DNA of 64,000 bases from Sequoia sempervirens (GCA_007258455.2 VDFB02252616.1:123549760-123613759), one strand, 5' to 3'. Positions 35,378 to 48,518 are shown, numbered from the stretch's first letter. Notes: a model not told the origin generated them from the letters alone. A program made the numbers and translations.

Positions 35378-37640
35378 TACTCATTCGCCACTAAAGGTGA
35401 ATGGGTCCTATTTTTAGGGTTTTCTAAGTTTGATTTCAGTTTTTCTGAGCTATTCCTATGTATTTGCTATCACAGATGTGCATCAGTTAATTTTGTAACA
35501 AATTTTCCAGATATGAAGTCTCTAAATGCAACTTTTACTAAGGTTAAATTATGAATAAGGTGACTAAATCTAAAATTTAATTTGAATTTAAATGCTTGAA
35601 TGATGATTGTAATGTAAACAAGATGCAACACTAAATCAAATCTAATACACCTTTTCTAATTTTTGATGAATATAAGCAATGCAAACATGCAATGTTCACT
35701 AATGCATAATGAAGAAACCCTAAATGCAATGAAAAATCTAATACAAACTAGGATCTAGGGTTTGAATGTAGTCCAAATCAGAAATTAAGATGTTTGAAAG
35801 GGATCGGGTTCACTAAAATGAAACATAGAAAAAGAGAGGCTAAGATATCTAACCCCTTTTTTTCTAGTTTATTGTTTCATTCAAAAGATGAGATCCAAGA
35901 ATCTTGAAGTAATTATCAACCCAAGAGGTGAATTAAGTCAAGATTTAGGGATCTTGAAATCTCTCCTTTATGCAAGGATGGGGTGGTGAGCTAAATCACA
36001 ATTTGGGGAGAAGAAATTGATCTAACAAGCAAACCCTAATTCTAGGTTAGATAACACATGTAATGCATAAATCTAACACAAAACAGAAAGAAACTGTAAC
36101 TTTTCCAAAAAAATAAGTGGTATATAATGCTATGTACCTGGTCAAGTCCTATTCTTCTGAAGTGCTAACGGGGATGAGCATTCGCCACCAAAGGTGAATG
36201 GGTTCTGGTAGAACTATCTAGGGAACTTTGAATCTGAAACAGGAGCTTGTACAATGTAAAGTCTGCTGCCCTTCAAGCCTTAACAAGGGACTCATTTTCC
36301 ACCAAAGGAAAATGGGTCCTGCTAGGTCCTTCTGAAAATCTTTGAATCTAATCTTAAACTTCCAGGTCTATACTCCTTCCCTGCACTATGAAATTCCTAC
36401 TTTCAAATCCAAATCTGCTAATAATTTGCAAGACAAATTTTAAAGCTTATTGGTGGATAGGGGTTTGCCTTAGTCAAACCCCTTGTTGGTAATTAAACCT
36501 TTGATGATGAATGAAAAACTGAAACATGTAATTGTGTGTGCAATCCTAACCTTAATTTTGTCTAAGATTAAGATCCATAAGAATGTAAAGGTAATTATAT
36601 TCAATTGTGTTAGAATAGAACCCTAAAATGAAACATGAACAATGCAAATGACTCACTAAGATCTCAAATCCCTTTAATAAGCCACATATCTGAATATACC
36701 TATCTTAGGCTACAAATAGGATGATTATAGAGATGGAATCATTTAGGAAACAAGCCCTTAGGCTTGGTTGTATGTCTTGTGCATCTCCCAACACCTAGAA
36801 TCCCTCATGATTCTCCATAGGCATCTATCATCAACCTTCACTAATGCTTGATCTTTGACACAAAATGAGCTTGAAAACCTACAATGTTGCTCCAAGCTTC
36901 ACTCTTGCTTGCTTCTTGACAATGAATGCTTGATCTCATGAAAAATTCCTTTGCTTCTTAGCTTTCTTGAAATCTTCTAGGTGAAATTATGTAAAATAAC
37001 CTTATATTTATACATAATTTGAGAATTAACCCTAAAATTCAAATAATTCAAGTTGACACCAAATCTAGGATTAAAAATCATTAAAATCCCACCAAGATTA
37101 AATTCAAAAAGGGGTGTCCTATGTGAGGAAGACAAAGTTGAATGGGTCCAGCACAAGTTTCTAGGACCTTGCTTTGAGGGGTTGAAAGAACATCAAAAAC
37201 CCACCTCAAAAATGCATAGAAAGGGGAGTCCTATATGGATAGGACCCATTTTCCACTAAAAATGAATGGGTCCTAACACCATTTTCTAGGACCTTGATTT
37301 TACCAAATTTTATGTTATGCAATTTGATTATTGGGTGTCAGGATCTAGATCTCTTAGAAGGTGTCATTAAGAAGGATTAAATTTGAATTAAAGGGGCTAA
37401 TTAAGCTCAATTAACCACACTTAATTAATGAAACTCTAGATAAGTGTGAACGTGTATTACAACAGTTTACAACACCATAAATAAGGTACAATTTAATTAC
37501 ATTTTTTTAAAAAGGGTCGTAGATTAGTGTGAATGTGTACAACACATTACAACACTAAACCAAGGAATTATTAAGGTAATTTTGTATCAATTATTCCCAA
37601 ATTAAGTGTGAAAAAGGGTTACTTTTTTGACACTACAATA
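35378..37640. repeat. Non-coding stretch with recurring hairpin module
   Basis: No protein gene is supported. A module of the form CATTCGCC-ACYAAA-GGTGAATG followed by GGT(C/T)CT recurs. Copies are at 35382-35403, 36179-36200, 36293-36314 (stem changed to CATTTTCC/GGAAAATG) and 37247-37268 (outer stem GGACCCATT 37242-37250 / AATGGGTCC 37264-37272). A fifth, half module (GAATGGGTCC then TTTCTAGGACCTTG) lies at 37141-37175. The surrounding DNA has CCCTAA-rich and AT-rich phrases. It may be the interior of an unidentified retroelement or a non-coding transcript. Confidence 0.6.
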
Positions 37641-37814
37641 TAAAGCAAAGAACACTCGTGTTATAACCTGAGCACATTTTGGCCTTGTAGTGACAAAGCC
37701 TAAGGCTCGGTCACTCCAAGTCATAATGTGAGTGCATTATAATGCACTTTTGTTTTGGATTTTCTAAAAATTTAAAGGGGTTGGCCACTTTTTGGCCCGC
37801 CATCTTTTTGCACC
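37640..37814. repeat. Palindrome-bearing flank left of the unit B block
   Basis: This resembles 40490-40700 in the same orientation: both carry an AAGCCTAAGGCTCGGTCACT-like or GACCAGGCTTGGTCACT stretch, a GTGAGTGCATTATAATGCAC palindrome, and GGCCACTTTTTGG / GGTCACTTTTTGG followed by CCATCTT. The CT/GA block is thus bracketed by related direct repeats. Confidence 0.65.
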
Positions 37815-40132
37815 CGCCCTACATCTCTCTATCTCCCCTCAACTTCTCTCTCTTTGTGTTTCTCTCTATCTCACCTCTCTCTATCTCTACCTCCCCACCT
37901 CTCCCTACCTCTCTCCTTCCCTCTTTACTTCTCTCTCTCTCTCACCTCCCTCTCTCCCTCCATACCTCTCCCTCCCTCTTTCCTTCCCTCTCTACTTCTC
38001 TCTATCTCCCCAATCTCTCTCTCTACCTACCTCTCCATCCATCACTCCCTACCACTCTCTCTCTACATCTCCATCTCACCTCTCTCCCTCTCTCCCTCTC
38101 TCTCTCTCACCCATCCCTCTCTACCTCTCCCTCCCTTCCACCTCCCTCTCTCTCTTGTTCTCTCCTTCCCTATCTACTTCTCTCTATATCACCACTTTCT
38201 CCATCTCACTCTCCCTCCCTCCCTCCCTCTCTCTCTCACTCTCTCTCCTTCCCTCTCTACTTCTCTCTATATCACCACTATCTCTCTCTCTCACTCCCTC
38301 ATCCCTCCTCTCTCTCCCTCTCTCTACTTCTATCTATCTTGCTTATCCCTCTTCCTTCCTCCCATCTCTCTCTTAACCTCCCTCCTTCCCTCTCTATCTC
38401 ACCTATCCCTCTCTACCTCTCCCTCTCGCCCTCTTCTCTATCTCTCTCTTTATCATTCTCTCGTTCCCTCTGTACTTTTGTCTATCTCACCACTCTCTCT
38501 CCATCTCTCTCTACTTCTCTCCATATCACATGTCCCCCCTCTCTCTACTTCTCTCTCTCCTTCCTTACCTCTCTTTTTCTACCTCCCTCCCTCCTTCCCT
38601 CTCTACTTCTTTGTATATCTCCTCTCCCTCTCTTTATCTCTCCAATTATACATCTCTCTATCTCCACTCTTCATCTATCCATCCATCTATCTCTCTTCAA
38701 GTAGGAAGAGGTAACTATCTAGAGAGAGGTAGTGAGTGAGAGAGACAAGGAGAGGTAGGTAGAGAGGGAGAGGGGAGATAGAGAGTAGATAGGGAAGGAA
38801 GGAGGTAAGTAGGGAGAGAGAGGTCCAAAGGAGCAAGAAGAGTGATATAGAGAGGTAGAGAGAAGTGACATAGAGAGAAATAGAAAGGAAAGGAGAGAGA
38901 TAAAGAAAGAGATAGATATAGATAAGTAGAGAGGAAAGGAGGGAGGGAGAGAGAGAGGTAATGTAGAAAAAAGTAGAGAGGGAAGGAAACATAGAGAGAG
39001 ATGAGGGAAGGAGAGAGAAAAGATGAGGATAATTTATACATAAAAGGGAGGGAGGAGGAAGGAAGAGTTGAATGGTGAAAGAGTGGGAAGTAATGGGGAT
39101 AAAGAGTAGGGGAGGGAAGGAGTAAGATTGAGGAAGAGGAGGGAAGGAGGAGGAGAGACTCTAGGTAAACAGAGAGAGAGAGGAAAAGGAGGGGACTGGG
39201 AGGGGAGGGCAGAAGGAATGGTGAGATAGAGAGTGAAATAAAGTAGAAACCATAGAAGTGTTGAGAAAGGGGGAGGGAGGAGAGATAGAAAGATGAAATG
39301 AGAGAGAAAGAAGATGAGAGATGTGTAAGTGGGAGAGGGTGAGAGAGAAGGATGGAGGGAGAGTTAGGGAGGGAGAGAGAGAGGTGGAGAGGATATGTGA
39401 GATAGAGATAAGTAGAGAGGGAAGGTGGGTGGGAAGAGAGAGAGAGAGGGGGGGAGGGAGAAGGAGGGAGGGGGAGATAGGTGATATATATAGAAGTAGA
39501 GAGAGGGGGGGTAATATAGAGAGAAAAGTAGAGAGGGAAGGAAGAAGGTGAGGATATTGAGAGAGAGAGAGAGGGGGGGAGGGAGGTAGGGAGAGGGAGG
39601 GAGGGTTAGAGAGGGGGAGAGATGGAGAGAAGAAGATAGGGAAGGAGAGAGAGGGGGAGTGAGGGATAATTAGGGAGGGAGTGAGAGGTGAGATAGATAG
39701 AAGTAGAGAGGGAAGGAGAGAGGGGGGAGGAGGGAGAGAGAAGTAGGGAGGGAGAGAGAGGTGAGATAGATAGAAGTAGAGAGAGAGGGGGTGTGGAAGG
39801 GATAGGTAGGGAGTGAGAGAGAGCTTGGTGAGATAGAGAGAAGTAGAGAGGTAAGGGGAGTGAGGGAGGGAGATAAATAGTAGAGAGGAAAGGATGGAGT
39901 GAGGGAGAGAGAAGTGAGATGGAGAGAATGAGAGAGAGGATATAGAGAGATGTAGAGAGGGAAGGAGGGAGGGAGGGAATGAGATAGAGAGAATTAGAGA
40001 GGGAAAGAGAATTATAGGGGGAGGGAGAGAGAGAGAGAGAGAGAGAAAGACCCGGAGAGATAAGGAGGGTCGGACGAGGGGATAGAGAGGTCTAGAGCAT
40101 AAGGGATAAATAATGAGTGAGATAGAGAGAGA
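37815..40132. repeat. Pyrimidine-to-purine low-complexity block, unit B (complete)
   Basis: The + strand is pyrimidine-rich from 37815 to about 38698 and purine-rich from about 38699 to 40132. The switch is at TCTCTTCAAGTAGGAAGAGG. The first 316 bases of the window align at 38383-38699, and the purine arm aligns with unit A except in its first 600 bases, where the two differ greatly. Predicted frames of 194-327 codons are simple-sequence artefacts. Confidence 0.92.
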
Positions 40133-40445
40133 AAGATGATACAACTTGCTAATTACTAAAATTTGACCTCTTGATTATTGAAACTTGACTAAGTCTGAAA
40201 AATTATAAGATCTTCCAAAAACTATAATTTGCATTGTGGCTACTAGAGATCTGAAACTAGTCTCAAACATCATGAAACTATATACATGAAATATAAATTA
40301 ATGTATAAGAAAGTAAATGTCCATATACAAATGTCAACTAAATACATTTATTTCATGTATATAGTTTCACCAAAAGATAAGGAGATAGAGAAAGAGAAAT
40401 AAAAGATAACTTAGAGAGAAATTTTTTCAATGCAAAACATAACTC

Positions 40446-40676
40446 AAGTGCGTTATAACATGCTCATGTTTTGTGAAATCTTTCAAAGAATGTGAGCACG
40501 TTATAACGTGCTCGTGTTATGTGTAAACCAAACCATAATGTGAGCACATTATAATGCATTGTGTTATGGCTTGGTAATGACCAGGCTTGGTCACTACCAA
40601 CCCATAACTTGAGTGTGCAGGTCATTATAACATGCTTGTATTTTCTCTTTTTCAAGACTAAAAAGTGGAGTGGTCA
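40446..40676. repeat. TTATAA-centred palindrome cluster, unit B
   Basis: Copy of 2030-2260 at offset +38416. The perfect 20-bp palindrome is at 40494-40513. Confidence 0.7.
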
Positions 40677-40895
40677 CTTTTTGGTCCCCCATCTTGGTGC
40701 ACATGCCCCCCAAGCCTAATAAAGATATTTTATTGGTCAAAATAAAAATGTAAACATGAACCAATGTGCTCAGTTTTTAAAAATAAATACAAACCATAGC
40801 ATGTGTGTATTATAGTGTACACACATTATGTTTTCCACAACATGAGCATGTTTTGAAGGATTTTGATAACTTTTGAGCCTCCCAATTTTTGTGAT

Positions 40896-42370
40896 ACCCC
40901 TTAATAATTGTTGTAACCCTATCTACCCTAAAGAATCTTAAAGTTAATTTAAATATAAATTAGAGTCCATTTATTATGTTTACCATATTTTAGGAATACA
41001 ATTCAATTATGAAAATGTTATCAATGGACACAATGTTCAATGAGCTGAATATTGTTTAATTGATGCAAATCTAGTAATGGCTCTAATAAAATATTGATAA
41101 ATGATTGTGAATATTGTAGGCACAAAAATATACTAGAGCTTCTTTTGATTTAATCTAAATTTTTCTTTAGCAAGCTTGTTGGGATTAAAAATATAAGAGA
41201 TTTTAGAAGAAATATCATCACCAATGTGAGTCTAATTAGATCCATCATTGGGCCTCTGACTTGCTTCTTTTTTCAATAGAGGCAATCTTAGACCCTCTTC
41301 CTCCATTGTTAGGTGTTTAATAAGCTCTTCAACACTATCACAAATTCTTTCAAATTCAATGTGTACTAAACTTTTTGATTTAATGACAAAAAAAGAATGA
41401 AAAATATTAAATAAGTGTGTTGTAGCAAATCACATGCAATGTACCTAGATAGATAAAATGTGTGGTGCACAATCCTTTCCTTTCATCAACTTTTTTAATT
41501 ATAATTATTATAAGGGAATCCTACTATCAAACCTCACGTCTAAGACGCATGCAATTTATGGTGACCTTCATTTCATAGATGTCCTCTTTAGTCACCCCAC
41601 CTTCCCCACCAAGGTCAAAAGTGACAATATTCTTGACAAAGAAGATGTCCTTTTTAAGCTTTTGACAATGACCATAACAATGGACTTGTTAATTCTCAAA
41701 ACAACTTTGAACTAGATTAAAAGTGACAATATTCTTGACAAAGAAGCTGCCTTTTTTAGACTTTTGACAATGACTACAACAATGAATTCATTAATTCTCA
41801 AAACAACTTTGAATTAGATATTAGTAGCCTAATAAGGAAAAAAAAATATTTACTTGGTAAGTGTAACATTCACTTTAGACTATTAATAAAAGAATTCTAA
41901 AACTTTTGAGCACACCTTTATATGACTATCGATCAACTGCCTACTACAATCACTTCTTTCACCATCAACACATCCATTTACTCTTCATCATCCACATCAT
42001 ATAAAACTATTTAAAAAATATGATTTTATAGATGACTTCTCATAATTTCCTTTCCGTGACTAGTGTTAGGAAAATACTTTGTAAAAATGGCAATCCATTT
42101 TTTAGGTGACCTCCAGTCTAACATTAAACAAAAAGTGATAATGCCCCTTCACGTCTCATTCCTCTCATTGTCTCTCTGGTTGGCCATATTAGTTTTATCG
42201 TATCTCCACATTCAAATAACCACCACAACATTTGCATAACTCCACTCATCCTCGCGAATACTGCATTTGGAAAGCTTGAAGCACTTCATGTATTCTAACA
42301 AATTTGGTCATTTCTAACACTTGTCCTTTCAGTTCTTCTATCACTCTAGGCACTAAGCACTTCCAGTTTC
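40896..42370. repeat. Spacer, unit B copy of 2480-3950
   Basis: Near-identical to unit A at constant offset +38416, with no net indel. One substitution pair lies near 42252 (CTCGCGAATACTG against CTAGCGAATATTG). It is non-coding. Confidence 0.6.
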
Positions 42371-42373
42371 CCA

Positions 42374-42726
42374 GGCCTCATCTGTTCAAACATCATGACA
42401 AGCACAAGTTATGAGAAATTTGATTACAGAATTTAAAAGAAAAATAAGTACTACTTACAGTTGGATTTTGTTCTCTGCCCAAAAGATCATAGCGATATCT
42501 TTCTTCCTCCATCTCATAAAACAAGCAATATCTCGAAACATTCCCTTTGCAAAGGGATCAAGGGCATCGTAGGAGACTCTTAAGTTTATTTTGCATAATA
42601 GACTGGCACCTTAACTTTCCTATCATTTTTTTCCATACATCTCTATTCTCCTCACCAACCAGGAGTTTCCAAAAGATTTGAAGGGCAAGAGGAAGGCCTT
42701 AAAGGCAGTAACAATATCATGTGTAC
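42374..42726 (-). pseudogene. TNL relic, unit B
   Basis: Copy of the relic at 3958-4310, with the same internal deletion and the same lost base at the GLPL codons. The duplicated 5'-flank sequence continues from 42731 to about 43526. Confidence 0.85.
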
Positions 42727-43855
42727 TTTGTATCTCTTTTGCATGGTGTACCCTCTTTTGATGATCGGAATCTATGGAATTAAAAGTTTTCTGCAACTTT
42801 TGTCTAGCAATTCTATAGAAAACTGCATTTTCTACAGTAGCGTCTACCTCAAGCGAAACATAAATTATAATGTTTGCATGTCAATATCGTATTTGTTTCA
42901 CTCGTCAAGAATTTCAACATGGAGATAAAGCGGTGTAGGAAAGAGTGAGCGGATCTGATTTATCTTTATCCTGTTGCTGTACTAGTCTCTCGGCCGCCCT
43001 TCGAATTTGCATTCTATTTTCTCAAACTGTCACTAAGCACTCTCTGTAGGAATGATAAAAAGATGATCTGATGTACTGGGACAATAGACTAATGGGTCCA
43101 CACAAAGAAATTTTATTCTTCTGCACCGACCATAGACTCATTCAGCATTTGCTTTCTCAAACGGCATCAGATTTGCTTACAAGTGTCCTTATCAAGGCTA
43201 ATAATTGTGTGAAACATTTGCTTTTGAAATATGGATTAATGAGAATTTTGAAATATGGATTAATGTAGATGGACTCTTGATTTGATAGAGAAGTTGAGTG
43301 GTTCTAAATGAGCCTACCAGATATCAAGTCTTGTTCAGTACAAACTCCCAACATCATAGGGGTTGAGGTTAGAACTCTGCCTCAAGTAACTTTGGAAGAA
43401 TGGATACCCACAATTCTTTGCTCTTAGTCAAAGAGATTTTAGCCTAAGGCTTGTGCTCTCATATTAGGTAGCTAAAACAATTATGTGGGTTTGATATAAT
43501 ACACTTTGAACAAAAAAAAAAAAAAAGGTTACATGAATTAATGAATTTGACTTGAAAACTATGTAGTTGAATTCAAAAAGCAATATAATATGATAGAATA
43601 ATTAAACATATTATATTTATTATTTAAATATAATAAAGTTTTGTCCTTGACCATATCATAAGATAATTTTGTGGCATAAAATTGATGACAATTTTCTCTA
43701 TAAATTACTTAGGTGTTTATTTGCTCATTGATGGAATCAATGCGAGATATCAAAGGTTCTAATGATGTTGGAATTAGTATTTTTAACATTTTTATTGACA
43801 TTTTAAGCTCAAGTTTATTTATTTTAATATTTTTTTGGAAACTTTAAAAGGGTAC

Positions 43856-44531
43856 ATGGAATTCATAGGAGGAGTTGTAAATTTATAATTTGATAATGGA
43901 AATATCACTAATATTGTGTCAAGTGAAATGATAGGTAAGTTGAAGCTGAAAAAGTAGAGAATACAAGCCCATAAATGATCTCATGGTTACATAAGATGTT
44001 GGTAAGAGAATATAGATTGGTCAAATTTAAGATAGGGTCGTATTATAACAAAGTTTTATGTGACTTTTTTCTTAAGGATGTTTGTTTTTATTATTAGGGA
44101 GACCATGGTAATATGATAGAAAGTATTCATTATGTTAGAGAGATTACATACACTTTAACGAAGGGAGGTGAGAAACATACTCTTACTCCATTTAAAAATA
44201 AGAAAAATCAAATAATTAAAATAATAGCAAAGAATCTAAGCAATTATCTATCCAACTATAAGGTAAATCTATAGAATGGTGGAGTTTGTTTAGTTTACAT
44301 GGCATGAAGTTTCTAGAAAGTTTAAAGAATTAAAAAATGTGTTTTACAAAGTTTCTCAAGATATGTAGAGTAGTGTAGATGAAAGAGAGTTGCTACAAAC
44401 TAAAAAAAAAAAAATAGTTGTCAAAAGAGTACATTGATATAGTATTAGATGATATGCTAGATGGAATATCACTAACGAGGAGTATTAATCACCACATAGT
44501 CTTTGTGCAAAATTCACAAACCATCCTTGAA
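43856..44531 (+). pseudogene. Decayed Ty3/Gypsy protease fragment, unit B
   Basis: Copy of 5440-6115 with the same stops. The FDNGNITNIV reading starts at 43889. Confidence 0.7.
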
Positions 44532-45260
44532 AATTTTATAGAACTAAATTGTTTTGACCTCTTCATCAAATAGAGTAGCTATAACACTTCATAGTGAATT
44601 TTTGATATAGATTAAGTTCCCATTGACTAGAAACCATATATAATGATAAGGTTAGTGACAAATTAATATCCTGGAAACAAATATCACATTACAACCTAAG
44701 TTCAATGTCAAAACATCTATTAAACATAACAAGAATAAAAAGAAGATTGTGACAATTTAATGTTCTTTCAAACTTATAACAATCTTTGATATAAGAAACA
44801 AAATCCAAACATTGCCATGTACTTTGTACTTGTGATAATAGATTTAATAGAAATTTCAACACTGCCATTGATAATTTAAAAGAATATGATTTCCTTTCAA
44901 AATATTCACATTCAAATAAACAAATATCAGTATATGATGTGAAAGCCATACATCTTTATTAAGATTACCTTAGAACGACAAGTTTTACAAAGATAAGTCT
45001 TAGTGTTTACTATCATAAAAGTAAAAACATTATCATCTGGTTTCTTTATATGTTATTTTACTTTTTAGAAAGTTGATACCCGAGCATAAATGAGATCACA
45101 GCCCAAAAAAGGTAAGCATATTTATACTCTGTATATACAGTAAAAGAGAAGAAATATACAGTCACTTCAGCCCTGGACCCGGGTAAAAGGGAACAAACAT
45201 TTCTATGGCAATGATATCTACACCTTTTTTATGATGGAATCCTAACAATGTCATGTTGTT

Positions 45261-47572
45261 CTACATAACAAAAGTAATCATTTTGGGAAGCCAATCTTCT
45301 TCGGAGTTGGAAGTTGCACAATGGGTTTCATACATTAAAAACTTATAAGAGGCCTTCCAATTCTCATAATCAGACACTGCATTTACCCTCAGTTTATTAC
45401 CTCTCTTCAACCAAGGAAAGTCAGAACTGCTATCTGCTCGCACAAGACGCACTTCCAAAATGTCTCCACCAGCTTTAGCTGAGCTTTGATGCTTCACTGG
45501 ACATTGACGTGAACTCTCATCCCTTTGAATCGTGTAGCTGAACCTGTAATTAGCTGGGTTTACCTCACAATCCTGATGGATTTGGCCCGAAGAGAGTAAA
45601 CAAGCAATATATCCTGCACAGTACTCTTTGTTTGCATCTGCGCAGAAATCTATACACTTGTTTTCATAGCCGTACTTTCCAACCGCTTCTCCAAGTAGCC
45701 AGTTTGCTGTGGGGTCTGGATTATCCAGGAAACATTTTTTGCTGAAAGAGCAAACCTAACAAAATCAGAAAAGCCCACGTGTAAGTCTTTAGTTATTAGA
45801 TTTTAGACGCAAAAGATGGCCAGATATGTTAACGTGATCTGGTTTGCTAGAAAATCTTACCTTGAAGGAATCGTATAATCTATGCAGTTGACCTGATGGG
45901 ACGCCGGGCCCGCCAAAATAAATGGACTCCAGGGCTGTGAGACGGGACAGAGAACTTACGAGGGTCTCGCAAGAGATCTTGTTGCAGCCCACCAGATTGA
46001 GTGTGGTTAATTTCTGTAACGACTGGAGGGCATCGAAGTGGGTGAGGTGGCATGAATTACTAAGGTCTAATTTCAGCAGGTTTGGCAATCCCGGAAGGCC
46101 ACAGAATGTGTGCAAACTGATACAGTTGCGGGCGAAGAGCGTTTGCAGTGATGACGGAAGCGCCGACAGTACGGAGAGCTCACTGCAATCGTCCAGATGC
46201 AGCTCCAGAAGTTGCCCTAAATTTTCAAAGCCGACAGGGAGACGGTGAATTCCATTCGCTTCAAGATGTAAGACTTTTAGTGAAGACATTTCGGAGAATC
46301 TGGGTGGTAGTCCATTATCAGACAGTAGGCAATAGCTGGCATCCAGATAAGCCAAAGTTTTCAGATCACCAAAGCTGTTGGGTAGTTCTGTAAGATTAGA
46401 ATTATGGTGAATTTCTAGTCTTTCTAGCCGAGTCAAGTTCCCAAAGCTAGTGGGAAGTTTAGACAGTAGTCGACAGCATGAGAGATTCAGCTCCTCCAGA
46501 TTTGCAAGCTTGCCAAAATCTTGAGGCAAAGAAGAAACAGAGCATCCTTCTATGTTCAGATAAGTCAAAGTTTTCAGGCCACCAAAGCTGTCGGGTAGCT
46601 CTGTGAGCTTGGAATTGTGGTGCATTTCTAGTTTGTCCAGCCGAGTCAAATTCCCAAAGCTAGTGGGAAGTTTAGACAGATGTTGACAGCATGAGAGATT
46701 CAGCTCCTGCAGATTTACAAGCTCGCCAAAATCTTGAGGCAAAGAAGAAACAGAGCATCCTTTCATGTCGAGAAAAACTAAACTGGTCCAGCTTCCCATG
46801 GAATCAGGCAGGCTGCTCAGCGAATGGCAGTTGTGCAAATCCAGTGTCTGCAATGGTGTATGGGATAGTGTACCAGGAAGACTCTCCAGCGATCCGCATC
46901 CCCTCAAAATAAGTACTTTCAGTTTCCCAGGCCTCATCTGTTCAAATATCATCATACGCACAAATTATGAGAAATTTGATACTATTGGAAGCGTGAGAAA
47001 ATCTGCAACAGAATTTGAAGGAAAAAAATATGTACTACTTACTGTTGGGTTTTCCTCTGTTTCATTCCACAAATGAGTGATGTGGCTATAGGTCACTTCC
47101 AGAATAACAAGGTTCTGCAAGTTTATTCCATGAGGTAGCCGTTTTGATGAATATCTTGTCAATCTTAGCCATCTCAAATCCTCCAAGGAAGATTCCTCAG
47201 AAAAGTGTCCTCCTATGGCTACATCTGTAAGCCAAAGAAGCCGCAAGTTGTACAGTGAATTGAACATTTCCGCCTTCAATTGCATCGGCTCCTTGGGCTT
47301 ATTTGAAAGATAAAGCACATGCTTGGCCTTTTCCTGTGGTTCCAGTGGAATACACAAATATTTTTCAGTTCCCTATCTTAGACTCCAACATAAAATCAGC
47401 CAGTGAAACACTTAAAAACATAATAAGGTTCACAGAGAATTCCATACCCTGAGCCGGCATAAAACACCGGGCACATCTTCCTCTTCGAATAGTCTTGTGC
47501 GTTCAGGGGTCTCTGTACACATTCCACCTGCTATACTTCTTCCCAAATCTCGGAGGCACCGATGCATCAGCA
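45261..47572 (-). CDS. TIR-NB-ARC-LRR receptor, unit B (3' half only, cut by assembly gap)
   Basis: Partial TNL. Exons are 47572-47448 (end of NB-ARC, entering the gap), 47333-47043, 46937-45861 (LRR) and 45755-45261 (C-terminal domain), with the same splice sites as unit A at offset +38416. The protein is almost identical to TNL A. It differs in the LRR at two sites where A has Arg: here DSMGSW and LPQDFGEL, as in unit C. The visible end of exon 2 still reads LMHRCL, so the MHR variant is shared. The TIR domain, P-loop and kinase-2 fall in the gap. Nothing in the visible part is broken, so whether the whole gene is intact is unknown. Confidence 0.88.
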
Positions 47573-47672
47573 NNNNNNNNNNNNNNNNNNNNNNNNNNNN
47601 NNNNNNNNNNNNNNNNNNNNNNNNNNNNNNNNNNNNNNNNNNNNNNNNNNNNNNNNNNNNNNNNNNNNNNNN
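47573..47672. other. Assembly gap (100 N)
   Basis: Placeholder gap. The left side stops inside the NB-ARC exon of TNL B (equivalent to base 9156 of unit A). The right side starts inside a purine block (equivalent to base 1647). The true gap must hide at least the 5' half of TNL B and most of the unit C block, unless the contigs are misplaced. Confidence 0.99.
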
Positions 47673-47750
47673 AGGAGGGTCGGACGAGGGGATAGAGAGG
47701 TCTAGAGCATAAGGGATAAATAATGAGTGAGATAGAGAGAGAAAGATGAT
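47673..47750. repeat. Tail of purine-rich block, unit C
   Basis: Matches the last part of the unit A and B purine arms from AGGAGGGTCGGACGAGGGG onward; the rest of the block is in the gap. Confidence 0.85.
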
Positions 47751-48068
47751 ACAACTTGCTAATTACTAAAATTTGACCTCTTGATTTGACCTCTTGATTA
47801 TTGAAACTTGACTAAGTCTGAAAAATTATAAGATCTTCCAAAAACTATAATTTGCATTGTGGCTACTAGAGATCTGAAACTAGTCTCAAACATCATGAAA
47901 CTATATACATGAAATATAAATTAATGTATAAGAAAGTAAATGTCCATATACAAATGTCAACTAAATACATTTATTTCATGTATATAGTTTCACCAAAAGA
48001 TAAGGAGATAGAGAAAGAGAAATAAAAGATAACTTAGAGAGAAATTTTTTCAATGCAAAACATAACTC

Positions 48069-48299
48069 AAGTGCGTTATAACATGCTCATGTTTTGTGAA
48101 ATCTTTCAAAGAATGTGAGCACGTTATAACGTGCTCGTGTTATGTGTAAACCAAACCATAATGTGAGCACATTATAATGCATTGTGTTATGGCTTGGTAA
48201 TGACCAGGCTTGGTCACTACCAACCCATAACTTGAGTGTGCAGGTCATTATAACATGCTTGTATTTTCTCTTTTTCAAGACTAAAAAGTGGAGTGGTCA
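48069..48299. repeat. TTATAA-centred palindrome cluster, unit C
   Basis: Copy of 2030-2260. The perfect 20-bp palindrome is unchanged at 48117-48136. Confidence 0.7.
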
Positions 48300-48518
48300 C
48301 TTTTTGGTCCCCCATCTTGGTGCACATGCCCCCCAAGCCTAATAAAGATATTTTATTGGTCAAAATAAAAATGTAAACATGAACCAATGTGCTCAGTTTT
48401 TAAAAATAAATACAAACCATATCATGTGTGTATTATAATGTACACACATTATGTTTTCCACAACATGAGCATGTTTTGAAGGATTTTGATAACTTTTGAG
48501 CCTCCCAATTTTTGTGAT

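Noticed and set aside
37742..38704. Long open frames (up to 320 codons) in the CT-rich arm, and similar ones at 96-856, 1254-1661 and 39161-40144
   Set aside because: They are translations of simple sequence, open in several frames at once, made almost only of Ser, Leu, Pro, Tyr and Ile.
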